DNA from: Proteromonas lacertae
Taxonomy: Eukaryota; Sar; Bigyra; Opalinata; Proteromonadidae
DNA: 20,894 bases
Reading direction: 5' to 3'
NCBI GenBank assembly: GCA_002245135.1
Contig: NGBS01000102.1
Location: 1 to 20,894 of the forward strand
A program made the position numbers and the translations under genes. Shown one piece after another: positions 1-9,491 of this stretch. Numbering within the stretch: the stretch's first letter is position 1; each line of letters opens with the position of its first letter. The notes under the pieces are model-generated. The model saw nothing but the letters and a program-made list of their open reading frames with translations. It was not told the DNA's origin and did no database searches.

Positions 1-3000
1 TACAATACCAGTAGCTCCTGTTAATAATCCTGATATAGATAAAGTAGAGCAAACTTATGATTTAAATATAAATGTATTTGCAATTGATGAAGAGGAAAAG
101 GACAAACCTAAAATCCTTCCATTAAGATATAGCATAATTGATAAGAATGTTGGTAATCCTGTTATTAATTTATTACTGTTCCTTCCTAATAATAATGATA
201 CTACAGATGAAGTAATTACAGGACATTATTGTGCAATTAAATCCTTAAATCAAGTATTCAGCTTAGTTTTTGGTGTAATATTTAAGAATAAAACAAGTTT
301 CTTTGGTTTGTCCTTATTGTCCCTTTTATACTTATAATGCAAAATCATTTGTAAATCACAAAACAGTAAATTGTCAAAATCCTGATAATGTAATAAGGAT
401 ATTTCCTGATAAGGATAGTGAGGAAGCTTTTATGAAATTTGAACATTCTAACAGAGAGGATATGATTCCTGTTATTATTTATTACGATACAGAAGCATAC
501 ATTGTCCCTATTGATAATTCTCAGGAAAAGACAAAACATTAAGATCCTTCAAAAAATGAACATAAGTTAAAATCATATTGTTTATATATTGAAAGTAAAA
601 TTCCTCAAATTAAATCTACAACTATTATGAATGTGAAGATATCCGAAGATGAAAATTTAGAAAAAGAATTTATGAGGATATCATGACAGTATATAAAGAT
701 GTAAAACACTTATATAATATAATAAACTTATATCCTAAAGATTGGATCAAAATGAGGAAGATTTAGCTATTCATATGAGTAAAACTGTTTGTGATTTTTG
801 TAATAAACCTTTTACTCCTTTTGATCCAAAAGTCCTCCATCATAATCATTTCACTGGAAAGTACATTGCTTCAATTCATTCCAAAGAGAACTTATCAATT
901 AAAGTAAAAGGATACAAGATTCCTATAATTGGTCATAACGCTATGAGATATGACAACATTTCATCATTAGAGAACTTGCAGAAATTGCTAAACAGACTGG
1001 TTTAAATTTGGATATCCTTCCTTCTACTGATGAAAACTATAAAGCTATATTTTTGATAGATTAATGTTCATTGATTCATACCAATTCCTTTCTGAAAAAT
1101 TATCTAGTTTAACAGAGGATTTAAAGATAACAGCTTTAGAGTTAAATTGTAAAAAGGAAAAGTTTAAAGTCATTTATGATAACTTTCCTGAGTTAGATGA
1201 GGAAATCATTGATAAGTATCTTCTTCAGAAAAACTTCTTTCCTTATGAATATGTTGATTATTTGGAAAATATGATAATCAATTTAAGGATTTGAAGATTC
1301 AGGATTTCTATTCAAGTTTATCCAATTCAACAATAACAGAAGATGAATATAAGTTTGCAATGGAAGTGAATAACATTTTGTTTGAAGGAAAAGCTTCTAT
1401 AGGAGAATATTGTAATTTCTATTTAAGTATTGATGTTTATATCCTATGTTCAGTATTTGAGGATTTTAGACAAAACATCTTTAATCACTTTCATATTGAT
1501 CCTTGTTGGTATGTTTCAATTCCTAGTTTATCCTTGGATTTGTTCTTGAAAGAAAGTTCAGTTAAAATAGAGTTAATCCATGAACCTGAAATATATGATT
1601 TCATCCTTAATGGATTATATGGAGGATTATCCTATATAGGAAAGAGGAAAGAAGATGCTAATAATTTCTATATGGAAGGATTATGATCCAAAGAAACCTT
1701 CAAAGTTTATTGTTTATCAGGATATGAATTCCTTATATCCTTCCAGTAATGTATTTATGTAAACTTCCTATAAGGAATTATCATCTTTATTGTTATGAAG
1801 ATCCTGGTTGTCCTAAACTTCATAAGATATTAGATTCTACTAAATTCTATGATAAGAATGATTCCTTTGAAACTACAGGATATATGTTAGAAGTGGATAT
1901 AGAGCCTATTTCCTATTATAAGGAATATTTAAGAGAATATCCTATTCTACCTTCAAGAAGGAAGATTAGCTATGATGAATTGTCAGATATACAAAAAGAA
2001 AAATTAGAAGTATTATACTCTCAAAAAGAGGATGATCAGAAAAATCCTGATGTTCATAAATATGTTTCCTCTGAAAAGCTAGTTACTGACTTATTGCCTA
2101 AGGAACATTATGTCATCCATTATCAGAATCTCAAATTTGCAGTTGATCATGGATATAGAGTAACAAAAGTATATAAAGTACTAACATTCTTGGAAAGTAA
2201 ACATATGTCTAAACATATTGATCAATTAAAGGATATGAGAGTTCATGCGAAGGAAATGCATCAAACATCTACTGCTAATATTATGAAGAAATTACTTAAT
2301 TCACTTTATGGAAAAACTTTAGAAAGAGTTGATAAGAGGAGAAGTATCAAATTAGTAGTGTCAGAAAATCAGGCAAGAAAAGCTATTAGAGATCCTTGGT
2401 TTGATAAGATAGATACTATTCACGGAGATTTGAGATTAGTACATTATCATAAAAAGATGTTCAAAATTAATAAACCTATTCAGATAGGTATGACAATCCT
2501 TGCTCTTTCTAAATTATTAATGCAACAGTATTGGTATGATGGAGTATTACATTACAATTCACCAGAAGATGTTAGACTCTTAATGACAGATACTGACAGT
2601 CTCCTCTTTTCTGTAAAGACTAAAGATATATATTGGAATTTCAATCATCTTCAAAATATATCGATGGAAGTAATCTGAATATGCCTCCTTTCAGTAATTA
2701 CTACAAATGGGATTCATTATCATGTAAACCAGGAACATTAAATAAACTCAAGTTTGAGGAACAGGATGGTAAGAAATTCTATGTCATCACTAAGTTTAGA
2801 GGATTGAAATCCAAATGTTACTATTATGAAAAGGAATGTGTTAATGATGGTACACTCAAATCCTCCAATAGATGTAAAGGATTAATAACAGCTATAGCAA
2901 GTAAGATGACAGGAGATGATTATACTGAAATGGTTGATGGATATGTTTCTAAACAGAAGTTTGGTATTAATCATATTAGAAGTAGAAATCATCATATCTA

Positions 3001-3097
3001 TACTGCTTATGAAGAAAAGATAGGACTTACATATTTTGATGATAAAAGATACTTTGAGGATGATTATGAAACAGTTCCATATAGATACAATAATTAG
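1..3097 (+). pseudogene. Polinton fossil: protein-primed family B DNA polymerase region
   Basis: This is the replicative DNA polymerase of a Polinton/Maverick, read left to right and entering from outside the window. Landmarks in order: an N-terminal stretch (about 2-330) with the pattern GHYCAIKSLNQVF typical of these polymerases; a CPYC...H....C zinc-finger-like motif (about 306-385); an endonuclease VII-like CDFC...HHNHFTGKY motif (about 790-860); exonuclease-type IIGHNAMRYDN (about 925-960) and FIDSYQF (about 1066); a polymerase motif A-like YQDMNSLYP (about 1715-1740); motif B-like KKLLNSLYGKT (about 2285-2320); and motif C TDTDSL (about 2587-2604). The gene is an old fossil with roughly six to eight breaks. 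In the family this enzyme copies the element using a protein primer. No terminal repeat of the element is visible here. The family call rests on the motif order and is firm; the left end lies outside the window. Confidence 0.88.
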
Positions 3098-3177
3098 ATT
3101 TCCTCTAATATTATATACTGATTCTATATTCTTATTTTTGTTTTAATCTATTCTAGTCTATACTATAGTCTAGTCCT

Positions 3178-3225
3178 CCACCCCGCCGGCATCCCCCCCA
3201 TCGGCCCCCCACAGGGGGGCTGGTC
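3178..3225. repeat. GC-rich island with a G/C-only hairpin
   Basis: A block of almost pure G and C sits in very AT-rich DNA. Inside it, GCCCCCC (3204-3210) and GGGGGGC (3214-3220) form a perfect 7-bp stem with the loop ACA. Two further C runs precede it. It resembles the mobile GC clusters known from some AT-rich fungal and organellar genomes, but that comparison is inference. Confidence 0.7.
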
Positions 3226-3398
3226 AAATAGACACATAATAAATTATAATCCTCTAGTATGATGCTATCATATTGGAAGAAGAATTTTTAATAATTCATC
3301 AGTAGACCTTTCAAATTTTTTCAATAATATTATGTTTAGGATAGAGGATTTTTCATTTGTCATCTTTTTTAATAAGAGGATTTTATAAAATTTATATT

Positions 3399-3492
3399 TC
3401 CTCTTTCAAAGAGGATCTAAAAATCCTCTTTCCTCTTTCAGAGAGGATCTAAAAATCCTCTTTTAGAAGAGGATCCTCTATAAAAGAGGATT
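3399..3492. repeat. 32-bp tandem repeat built from nested AAGAGGAT/ATCCTCTT palindromes
   Basis: Two 32-bp units (3399-3430 and 3431-3462) differ by about one base and are followed by partial copies. Each unit contains two overlapping inverted repeats. One is CCTCTTT-C-AAAGAGG, with a 1-base loop. The other is AAAGAGGAT..ATCCTCTTT, with a 6-base loop. A perfect 12-bp palindrome, AGAGGATCCTCT, lies at 3468-3479. More single copies of the same octamer lie nearby, around 3250, 3344, 3375 and 3484. Confidence 0.8.
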
Positions 3493-4207
3493 TCATGCAT
3501 TTATATTATATCTATATAAATAATACTATTATCACATTTCAGAATTATACACTTATATTCACCATAATATGCCATTTACACATCAATTTAACAAAAATAC
3601 TTTCTATTTATAAATATATAGCCGTTTCTTTCATCAGTTCTTCATTTTTTCTAGTGTAATATCAGTTGTTTATAAGAAATAAGAAAAGATATATAGTCAT
3701 AGTAACGATTTTTTTTATTCTTTTCACTTATTTCTTTTTTTTCCCTTTTATTATGGTACGAAGCAGGTGTAGAAACAATAAAATAACACAAACAAATAGA
3801 ATCAAACTCAATCGAAAACTAATTTTATAGATTCATCATAAAGATGATTAATACTATTAGAATCATGATTTATGTTTATTACAATCTCGTTATTATATCT
3901 ATATAGTAAATGTTATTAATTCACACTTCCTATAATGACAAGTTTAAAAGTTGATACAGCAATATTATTGCAAAATTGGAACACTTTTGATTCATATTTC
4001 TCAGCTCCACTTTCATGCAAAATATATCTTATGAAAATCACTTAGGTCATAAAGCAAGGAATATTTCACCAAGAACGAAAACTAAGCAACTTATTAAGTA
4101 AATATATAAAAATAACTGCAACTAAATATATAATTACCATCAATCAACTAAAACATTCTCAATTCGATTGCTTACTTAAATATCTTTAAGAAGTGGAAAT
4201 ACATAAT

Positions 4208-4224
4208 CCTAACCCTAACCCTAA
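4208..4224. repeat. Interstitial telomere-like repeat (CCCTAA, about 2.8 units)
   Basis: CCTAACCCTAACCCTAA is 17 bases of perfect TTAGGG-type telomeric sequence, about 180 bp upstream of the first CR-type gene. It is too short to be a telomere. It could be chance, a repair scar or a telomere-box-type regulatory motif. Confidence 0.6.
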
Positions 4225-4400
4225 TTTCTTTCTACATCACTCTAAAAATGACATGCAAATAAATCAATTTAATTACAAAATTCATTGGTTATTTGTTGGA
4301 CTTATTTCATTGGTTCTTCTTTCAAATAAACTATTGTTTATATCTCCATTATTATTCAAAATACGGTATTTATTATTATTCATTCTTATTATTTAGATAA

Positions 4401-7049
4401 ATGAGTTCTATTTTAGACTGTTTGCCAGAAATTGATGATAAAGAAGTGTCATTTCTAAGAACCAGGGAATTGTTAAACCAAAACAATTCAAGTTTATTAA
4501 AAATAGGTATTTATCAAAAAGAGTTGGAAGGAGTGTGCAAGATCAGAATACAAGTGTATAAAGTAAAAGAAAAGCTTGGAATAGGGTATTCTCAATCAGC
4601 AAAAAACTTAAATTGCTCTAAAATGGTAAAGTTAATCAAAACACACCTATCAGCCGATCCGATAGATAATAAGGGAATACTTGAAGTAGCAATAAGCAGT
4701 TTGACAGAAGGTGCAATATATCAAATAATATACGATATGGAAGGACATACAATGTCAATTAAAGAAGATGGTAAGGAAGATGATCATGTTCTATGTAGAT
4801 TGGAAGGTATAGCTAGCCCAATATATCCTTTATTCGTTTTGTTTGATAAAAATGATGGTATTCAATTCTTGGATATTGATGAACCACTAGAAAGTAGAAA
4901 ATCAGAAGATAATTTTATTAAAATAGTCAACAGTTTAACAGTTGTAGAAAATAGTAAAATTAATGAAAGAAATGAAGTTATTGATGGTGAAACAAGGATG
5001 TATTTAAAATTTGGTGATGATATTAATATATTTCAATTCCCAAAGAAGAAAATTTACATCAGAGATTGTTATTATGATATGTTTCGTGATATTTGTAAGT
5101 GTATGTCAAAATATAAATATACAGTCGTGACTGGTCAGCCTGGTATAGGTAAAACATCGTTTATTTATGTTTTACTATTCCTATTAAAGAAGAATTTATC
5201 CTATTCATTTGATGAAGACGAAAAGAACTATTTACATTTACAAGAGTTAAATAAAGAAAGGAGAAGTATTGAAGAATTGATTAGATTATTAGATGCTCAA
5301 AACTTAGAGAAAATAGTTTCACTGAATCAGGAAATAGACAAACTTAAAAATGATATAGAAAAAAGTGAAGAAGAGATTAAAGGATATGAAAATGATATTA
5401 AAAATTATTATGAATTTTTAAAAGGTATTATTGAAAAAGGACAACTTATGGATGTTGGTACAAAAAATGGCGATAAATATGAATTTAAACTATACAATGA
5501 AAATGAAAAGATAGTAGTTTATGAATCAAATCAAGACTATACAAAATATATGAAAAAATGTTATTATAGTAATATTAAGAAGATAATGAGTTTGATCACA
5601 GGGTCAAACAATGATAGATTTAAAGTGAATGAAGTAATTAATTATGAAATATTGGATGAGAATAAAACTCTTCAATTGAATGAAATTGTAAATGGATATG
5701 TAGTATCGTCAAATATAATGACTAGTATTAGTCAGATTGATAGCCTTAAGTATTCAATACAAATGAATGGGAATAGAAAGAAAGAATATGAAAATGAATT
5801 GAATGAAACGAATAGAATATACAATGCTTCATTAGATAAGATAAATGCTTCATTAGATAAGATAAATGCTTCATTAGATACAGAAACAGAAATTCCATCA
5901 AATGAAATAAAAATAATTGAAGAAAAACTAAAGTCAATGTCTGATGAAATGAAAAAGTTTGGATTTAATTATTATATATTAGATGATAAAGTATGGAGAA
6001 GAGAGAATAAAACTGTTAAAGACATTTACGTAGTAAAAGGAAAGAAATGTGGTAGTTCTAGTGATATAAAGATATATTTATTTACATATGGTCATCTCTA
6101 TAAAATAGATATAAATGAAAGCGTAATTAAAGATTCGATAATAATAGTTGATACCTTTAATGGTAACTTTGGTTCTGGTAATATAATTATATCGATCAGT
6201 TCGCCAGATGAACAAAACAATGATCACTATACAGTTGTTAATGAAAGTAAACAATTATATTTTGATTCTTTAAAAGATGTAGAAATTTTAGAATGGTTTA
6301 AATACTGTATTGGTTTTGATATTGATGATTTAAAGACATTTAAAGAAATATGCCAAAATTATGGTAATAATCCTCGACAGATTTATAATCACCATTTATA
6401 TAAAAAAAACTTTAACAGAGATTACTGGAAATATTATAAGCAGTTGATAGATGGTGTAGTAGGAACAACTGGTTACAGTAACTTCATACAAAATTATACG
6501 TATAGAGACAACTTGAAAAGAAATTTCATGTCAAATATAGTATTAAAATATGATTTGAAATTAGAATGGGATGCTGATTTAGATCATTTTATATTAAAAC
6601 CCAAAGACAAATTAAAATTTATATCCAATGCTGTTGAAAAATATATATTTTTTAAATTCTATCCACCAAAAAATGTTCTAGAATATGAAGATGTAAAGAA
6701 AAAGTATGAATCAATTGATGATGATATAAATGTAAGAAAAATGGCATTAAAACAAATAATAGCATATGAGTTAAGTACTGAAATTATAAAGTTGATATAT
6801 ACAGATTCTAATGGTAAAAATACTGTTATTTTCCCTGATACAAAATTCAAATTGAACTATGAAAAACAAGTCTATATTCATTATCCTGGAAATGCATTAC
6901 ATTTAGTTTATTACATATTGGATAAAAATAACTACTTTGATTTGATAATTGAAGGAGTATTTATAAAAATATTATTTGATGATGAAGAGTTTGATAAAAC
7001 TAATAATATAATAGAAAGAATGGAAAAATCTATAAGAGTATGGATATAA
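4401..7049 (+). CDS. Crinkler/RHS-type (CR) P-loop NTPase protein with large coiled-coil insertion
   Basis: The 882-residue open frame starts at ATG 4401 and looks whole. Residues 1-about 220 form an unrecognised header. A Walker A motif, GQPGIGKT, lies at 245-252. The hydrophobic strand DSIIIVD ending in D584 is a good Walker B. It is followed by ISISSPDEQ (about 597-605) and a YGNNPR motif (about 654-659), which match the SSP and GGxPR signatures of the CR/RHS NTPases known from Crinkler effectors and trypanosome RHS proteins. Between Walker A and B lie about 330 residues, far more than usual, including a charged coiled coil (about 280-345) and a tandem NASLDKI repeat (about 475-493). No nuclease domain is evident in the C-terminal 200 residues. 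The family is thought to act in the host or self nucleus as an effector, but the function here is inference. A second CR gene follows after about 20 bases. Confidence 0.75.
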   Translation: MSSILDCLPEIDDKEVSFLRTRELLNQNNSSLLKIGIYQKELEGVCKIRIQVYKVKEKLGIGYSQSAKNLNCSKMVKLIKTHLSADPIDNKGILEVAISSLTEGAIYQIIYDMEGHTMSIKEDGKEDDHVLCRLEGIASPIYPLFVLFDKNDGIQFLDIDEPLESRKSEDNFIKIVNSLTVVENSKINERNEVIDGETRMYLKFGDDINIFQFPKKKIYIRDCYYDMFRDICKCMSKYKYTVVTGQPGIGKTSFIYVLLFLLKKNLSYSFDEDEKNYLHLQELNKERRSIEELIRLLDAQNLEKIVSLNQEIDKLKNDIEKSEEEIKGYENDIKNYYEFLKGIIEKGQLMDVGTKNGDKYEFKLYNENEKIVVYESNQDYTKYMKKCYYSNIKKIMSLITGSNNDRFKVNEVINYEILDENKTLQLNEIVNGYVVSSNIMTSISQIDSLKYSIQMNGNRKKEYENELNETNRIYNASLDKINASLDKINASLDTETEIPSNEIKIIEEKLKSMSDEMKKFGFNYYILDDKVWRRENKTVKDIYVVKGKKCGSSSDIKIYLFTYGHLYKIDINESVIKDSIIIVDTFNGNFGSGNIIISISSPDEQNNDHYTVVNESKQLYFDSLKDVEILEWFKYCIGFDIDDLKTFKEICQNYGNNPRQIYNHHLYKKNFNRDYWKYYKQLIDGVVGTTGYSNFIQNYTYRDNLKRNFMSNIVLKYDLKLEWDADLDHFILKPKDKLKFISNAVEKYIFFKFYPPKNVLEYEDVKKKYESIDDDINVRKMALKQIIAYELSTEIIKLIYTDSNGKNTVIFPDTKFKLNYEKQVYIHYPGNALHLVYYILDKNNYFDLIIEGVFIKILFDDEEFDKTNNIIERMEKSIRVWI
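5823..5880 (+). repeat. 21-bp in-frame tandem repeat inside the CR gene
   Basis: The 21-bp unit AATGCTTCATTAGATAAGAT(A) occurs about 2.8 times without a mismatch and encodes NASLDKI repeats at the edge of the coiled-coil insertion. Because the unit is a multiple of three, changes in copy number would keep the frame. Confidence 0.85.
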
Positions 7050-7069
7050 TATATATATTTATAAAATAG

Positions 7070-8686
7070 GAATACAGTGAGATTAAAAGTGGTGTATTTA
7101 AATATTGTTTAATAAGACAGCATAAAGTATATGGTTATGATTATAGATTTCCTGTTGCAGTACCAAAAGTATCATCATTATCAACACCAGCAGTAGCAAC
7201 TAACATCAACTCGAACTCGAACTCCAGCACCAACAGCAGTATAGCACCAGCAGTAGCAACATATGATGATGGTAATGACTTTGTGTTAATGAGAAAATGT
7301 TTCGATGATATATTACAACATCTTAATCTTAGTATGAATTACGAAAATCAAAGAAATTTTTTGATATTTGGCCAAAAAAAAATTGGTAAATCCAAATTAG
7401 CTAAAATTATTATAAACAAAATTCATGAAAATAAAAATGATATTCGAATAGATTTTAGATGTAGTGATGGGCAATCTAATCCTAGTAATTATGATTATTT
7501 TGAATGTGGAAAAGCCAATCCGTATATTGTTGTTTCTGATGGAGTTGTAATTGGAGAAGATGATTTTGCTGATGCAGAAATGATAATAGTATTAGCTGAT
7601 CCATGTGATGAAAAGTATAAAACATTTCAAAATAAAAGATGCCCTTTGGTGATGTATATACCTCCATTTACAATAGAAGAAGTGAAACAAGTAATGAGAT
7701 TGATAGAAAATAAATCAAATGGTTGTAAAAATGAAAAATTGGATTTATATCTCAAAAATTATGAATACTATGGAGGTATAATTGGAAAATACGAAGATAA
7801 TGAGAAAACATGTATGAGTGAAATACAAACAGTGGACCAAAAACTAATTGAGGATATGATCAAAGGAATAAATATATCATCTATATCAAAGACAAATTAT
7901 CAAAATATACTTATATATGAAACAGATGAAAATGATGTTACTGTATCTAATAATCTTCGATTTATATCTGATACAGTAAGAAATATTGTATGTAATAGAG
8001 TATTAGCAATTGATACATTTATAAAATGTGACAAAATGATAAATTTATTGTATGGAAATCCAACTGGGGATTTTGCTGGAAATTTATATGAAAGAATAAT
8101 ATTATTTTTGATGAAAGAATCTACTGATTTTAGAAATTATCTAGTTAATAAGATGAAAAAATTAAATAAGTTTTTTAATGGCAAAACAGTTATTACAAAT
8201 AATATAACTAATGAGAAAGATTTAAATCAAGAAATTGATTTATTCAAAAAATATCATGATGAAAATAAAATCCCTTTTATTGATTTAAGTTATACATCTT
8301 TCCCTGATATTGATGCATTAATTGGACCGTTTGGTATTCAAATTACTGTTAGTGATAAGCATAAATATGCACCTGAAATGACAATGGTTCTACAAAATTT
8401 ATACTGGCTTTATGGACATTACTATAATTATCGAAGAGATTATTCAGTAACTAAGTTATGGTATGAATTTGGTTATGTTGTAATAACTCCAAGAGAAAAT
8501 GTTTATCTAATACAAGTAGATAGAAATATATGGGAATCATATCCAACATATTTTCAAGAGTTGACAAATGACCATTTAAATGAGAATGAAAGATATACTC
8601 TTTTTAAAGAAACATATCAAAGAAAACGAATAATGAAGATTGAATATGGAGAATTAAGAAAATATGTTAAAGTCAATATCCATTAA
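7070..8686 (+). CDS. CR-type P-loop NTPase with C-terminal REase-like nuclease domain
   Basis: The frame is open from 7070 to the stop at 8686. The first ATG is at 7289 (465 residues from there). The upstream part, without an ATG, still reads like protein (YCLIRQHKVYGYDYRFP, then a Ser/Thr/Asn/Ala-rich linker). This suggests that the true N-terminus lies in an upstream exon and that a 3' splice site sits near 7069 or 7077. Counting from 7289, Walker A GQKKIGKS is at 28-35, followed by an IVLADP strand and a YGGIIGKYE motif in the place of the family's GGxPR. The C-terminus carries SFPDIDALIG..IQITVSDKH, with D342 and Q351-x-T353...H358. This is the signature of the CR restriction-endonuclease-like domain, followed by a LWYEFGYVVITP strand. 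In this family the NTPase header joins a nuclease thought to act on DNA. Whether the gene is expressed is unknown. Confidence 0.75.
   Translation, partial: EYSEIKSGVFKYCLIRQHKVYGYDYRFPVAVPKVSSLSTPAVATNINSNSNSSTNSSIAPAVATYDDGNDFVLMRKCFDDILQHLNLSMNYENQRNFLIFGQKKIGKSKLAKIIINKIHENKNDIRIDFRCSDGQSNPSNYDYFECGKANPYIVVSDGVVIGEDDFADAEMIIVLADPCDEKYKTFQNKRCPLVMYIPPFTIEEVKQVMRLIENKSNGCKNEKLDLYLKNYEYYGGIIGKYEDNEKTCMSEIQTVDQKLIEDMIKGINISSISKTNYQNILIYETDENDVTVSNNLRFISDTVRNIVCNRVLAIDTFIKCDKMINLLYGNPTGDFAGNLYERIILFLMKESTDFRNYLVNKMKKLNKFFNGKTVITNNITNEKDLNQEIDLFKKYHDENKIPFIDLSYTSFPDIDALIGPFGIQITVSDKHKYAPEMTMVLQNLYWLYGHYYNYRRDYSVTKLWYEFGYVVITPRENVYLIQVDRNIWESYPTYFQELTNDHLNENERYTLFKETYQRKRIMKIEYGELRKYVKVNIH
7185..7260 (+). 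repeat. 16-bp direct repeat in the low-complexity linker of the second CR gene
   Basis: CACCAGCAGTAGCAAC occurs at 7185-7200 and 7245-7260, exactly 60 bp apart and in frame, encoding PAVAT twice around an Asn/Ser-rich tract. It marks a repeat-grown linker between the N-terminal region and the NTPase. Confidence 0.8.
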
Positions 8687-8962
8687 TAATGATTTTTATA
8701 ATCTATATTGTTTTTGTTTTTGAAGTTTTTTTAAATATATATTGTTCTGGAGCAGGGTTGTATTTATCGGTCAACCGACCAATATAGGTCAAAACCGCTG
8801 TTTTTGCGTTGACCATCGGTCGGTCAAACATATCAAACTTCATTTTATTAAAATCTATTTTAATTCATTATGGAATGATATTTGTTTATAAAAAGAATGA
8901 AAAATAGTATATTGCAGCATTGCAGTAATACTTTGCTTTTAATATTAAATAAATGATATCGT
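8687..8962. other. CR-gene 3' flank with GGTCAA/TTGACC motif cluster
   Basis: No gene is visible between the second CR gene and the hAT element. At 8769-8827 the motifs GGTCAA, TTGACC and GGTCGG or their complements occur about six times in both orientations. The cluster is preceded at 8753 by CAGGGTTG, which resembles a hAT-type terminus. I found no matching right end, so an old truncated element end is only one possible reading. Confidence 0.5.
8955..8962. repeat. Left 8-bp target-site duplication of the hAT element
   Basis: GATATCGT directly precedes the left inverted repeat and is identical to the copy at 11344-11351. Confidence 0.95.
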
Positions 8963-8975
8963 CTGGGGTCGGCAG
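8963..8975 (+). repeat. Left terminal inverted repeat of the hAT element
   Basis: CTGGGGTCGGCAG is the exact reverse complement of 11331-11343. GGGAC/GTCCC subterminal motifs follow inside the element. Confidence 0.95.
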
Positions 8976-9491
8976 AGGGACGTCCTTTTTGTTTTTGTCC
9001 CGTCCCCTGTCCCGTTCCACTCTCGCTTCCTCTGTACGGAAATCGAACCTGTCCATTTTGTCCAAGGACAGTATAATCTGTAAGGAGTAAGCGGTAGAGC
9101 ATATTTTCTCTGTCCCGATATTATTTGGTTTCATTTTTCATAATTATGGCATAAATAGTCTGAAATATAGTTAATAAGGACATATATATAATTATATGAT
9201 GCAATAATCATATGTTTTCTAATGATCAAAATAATATGGTCTGAATAACCTCTGAATATGATTTAAATGCATCAATTAATAGTAATTAGTTATTATATAT
9301 AATTATACATCAAATATAACATACATTAATTACAACTAATTATAAATTATCTATTTTTTAAATATTTTTTAATTTGCATGGGTTATGTTAATAAAATAAA
9401 TTTTAATATAAAATATCAAATCGTATTGACTGTTTATAGAGAATAAGATAAAATTATCAAAAAACTTGAATTTTTCAAGCTGCATTTTATA

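Larger units (their letters stand above)
3098..4400. other. AT-rich intergenic stretch without a gene
   Basis: This stretch separates the Polinton polymerase fossil from the first CR-type gene. I see no convincing coding region. An open frame at 4193-4396 starts on GTG and encodes only a low-complexity hydrophobic string. The stretch holds a GC-rich hairpin island near 3178-3225, the AAGAGGAT palindrome cluster at about 3399-3492, long T and A runs near 3700-3750, and a telomere-like motif at 4208-4224. The last few hundred bases should contain the promoter of the gene starting at 4401. The bases just before that ATG (TTATTATTTAG) look like a 3' splice site, so a 5' UTR intron is possible. 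Confidence 0.6.

Noticed and set aside
3399-3492. CRISPR array
   Set aside because: The units are directly adjacent with no spacers, are self-palindromic, and the context is eukaryotic.
4193-4396. Small hydrophobic gene upstream of the first CR gene
   Set aside because: It starts on GTG, reads through the telomere-like motif (NPNPNPN) and has AT-rich low-complexity content. Nothing supports coding.
8769-8827. Plant-type W-box cluster (TTGAC)
   Set aside because: The motif matches by letter, but the window gives no reason to think of a plant. An element-end motif array is more likely.
8860-9134. Minus-strand genes at the left hAT end
   Set aside because: These frames lie over the GTCCC-rich subterminal region and the flank, cross the element boundary and show only low-complexity residues.
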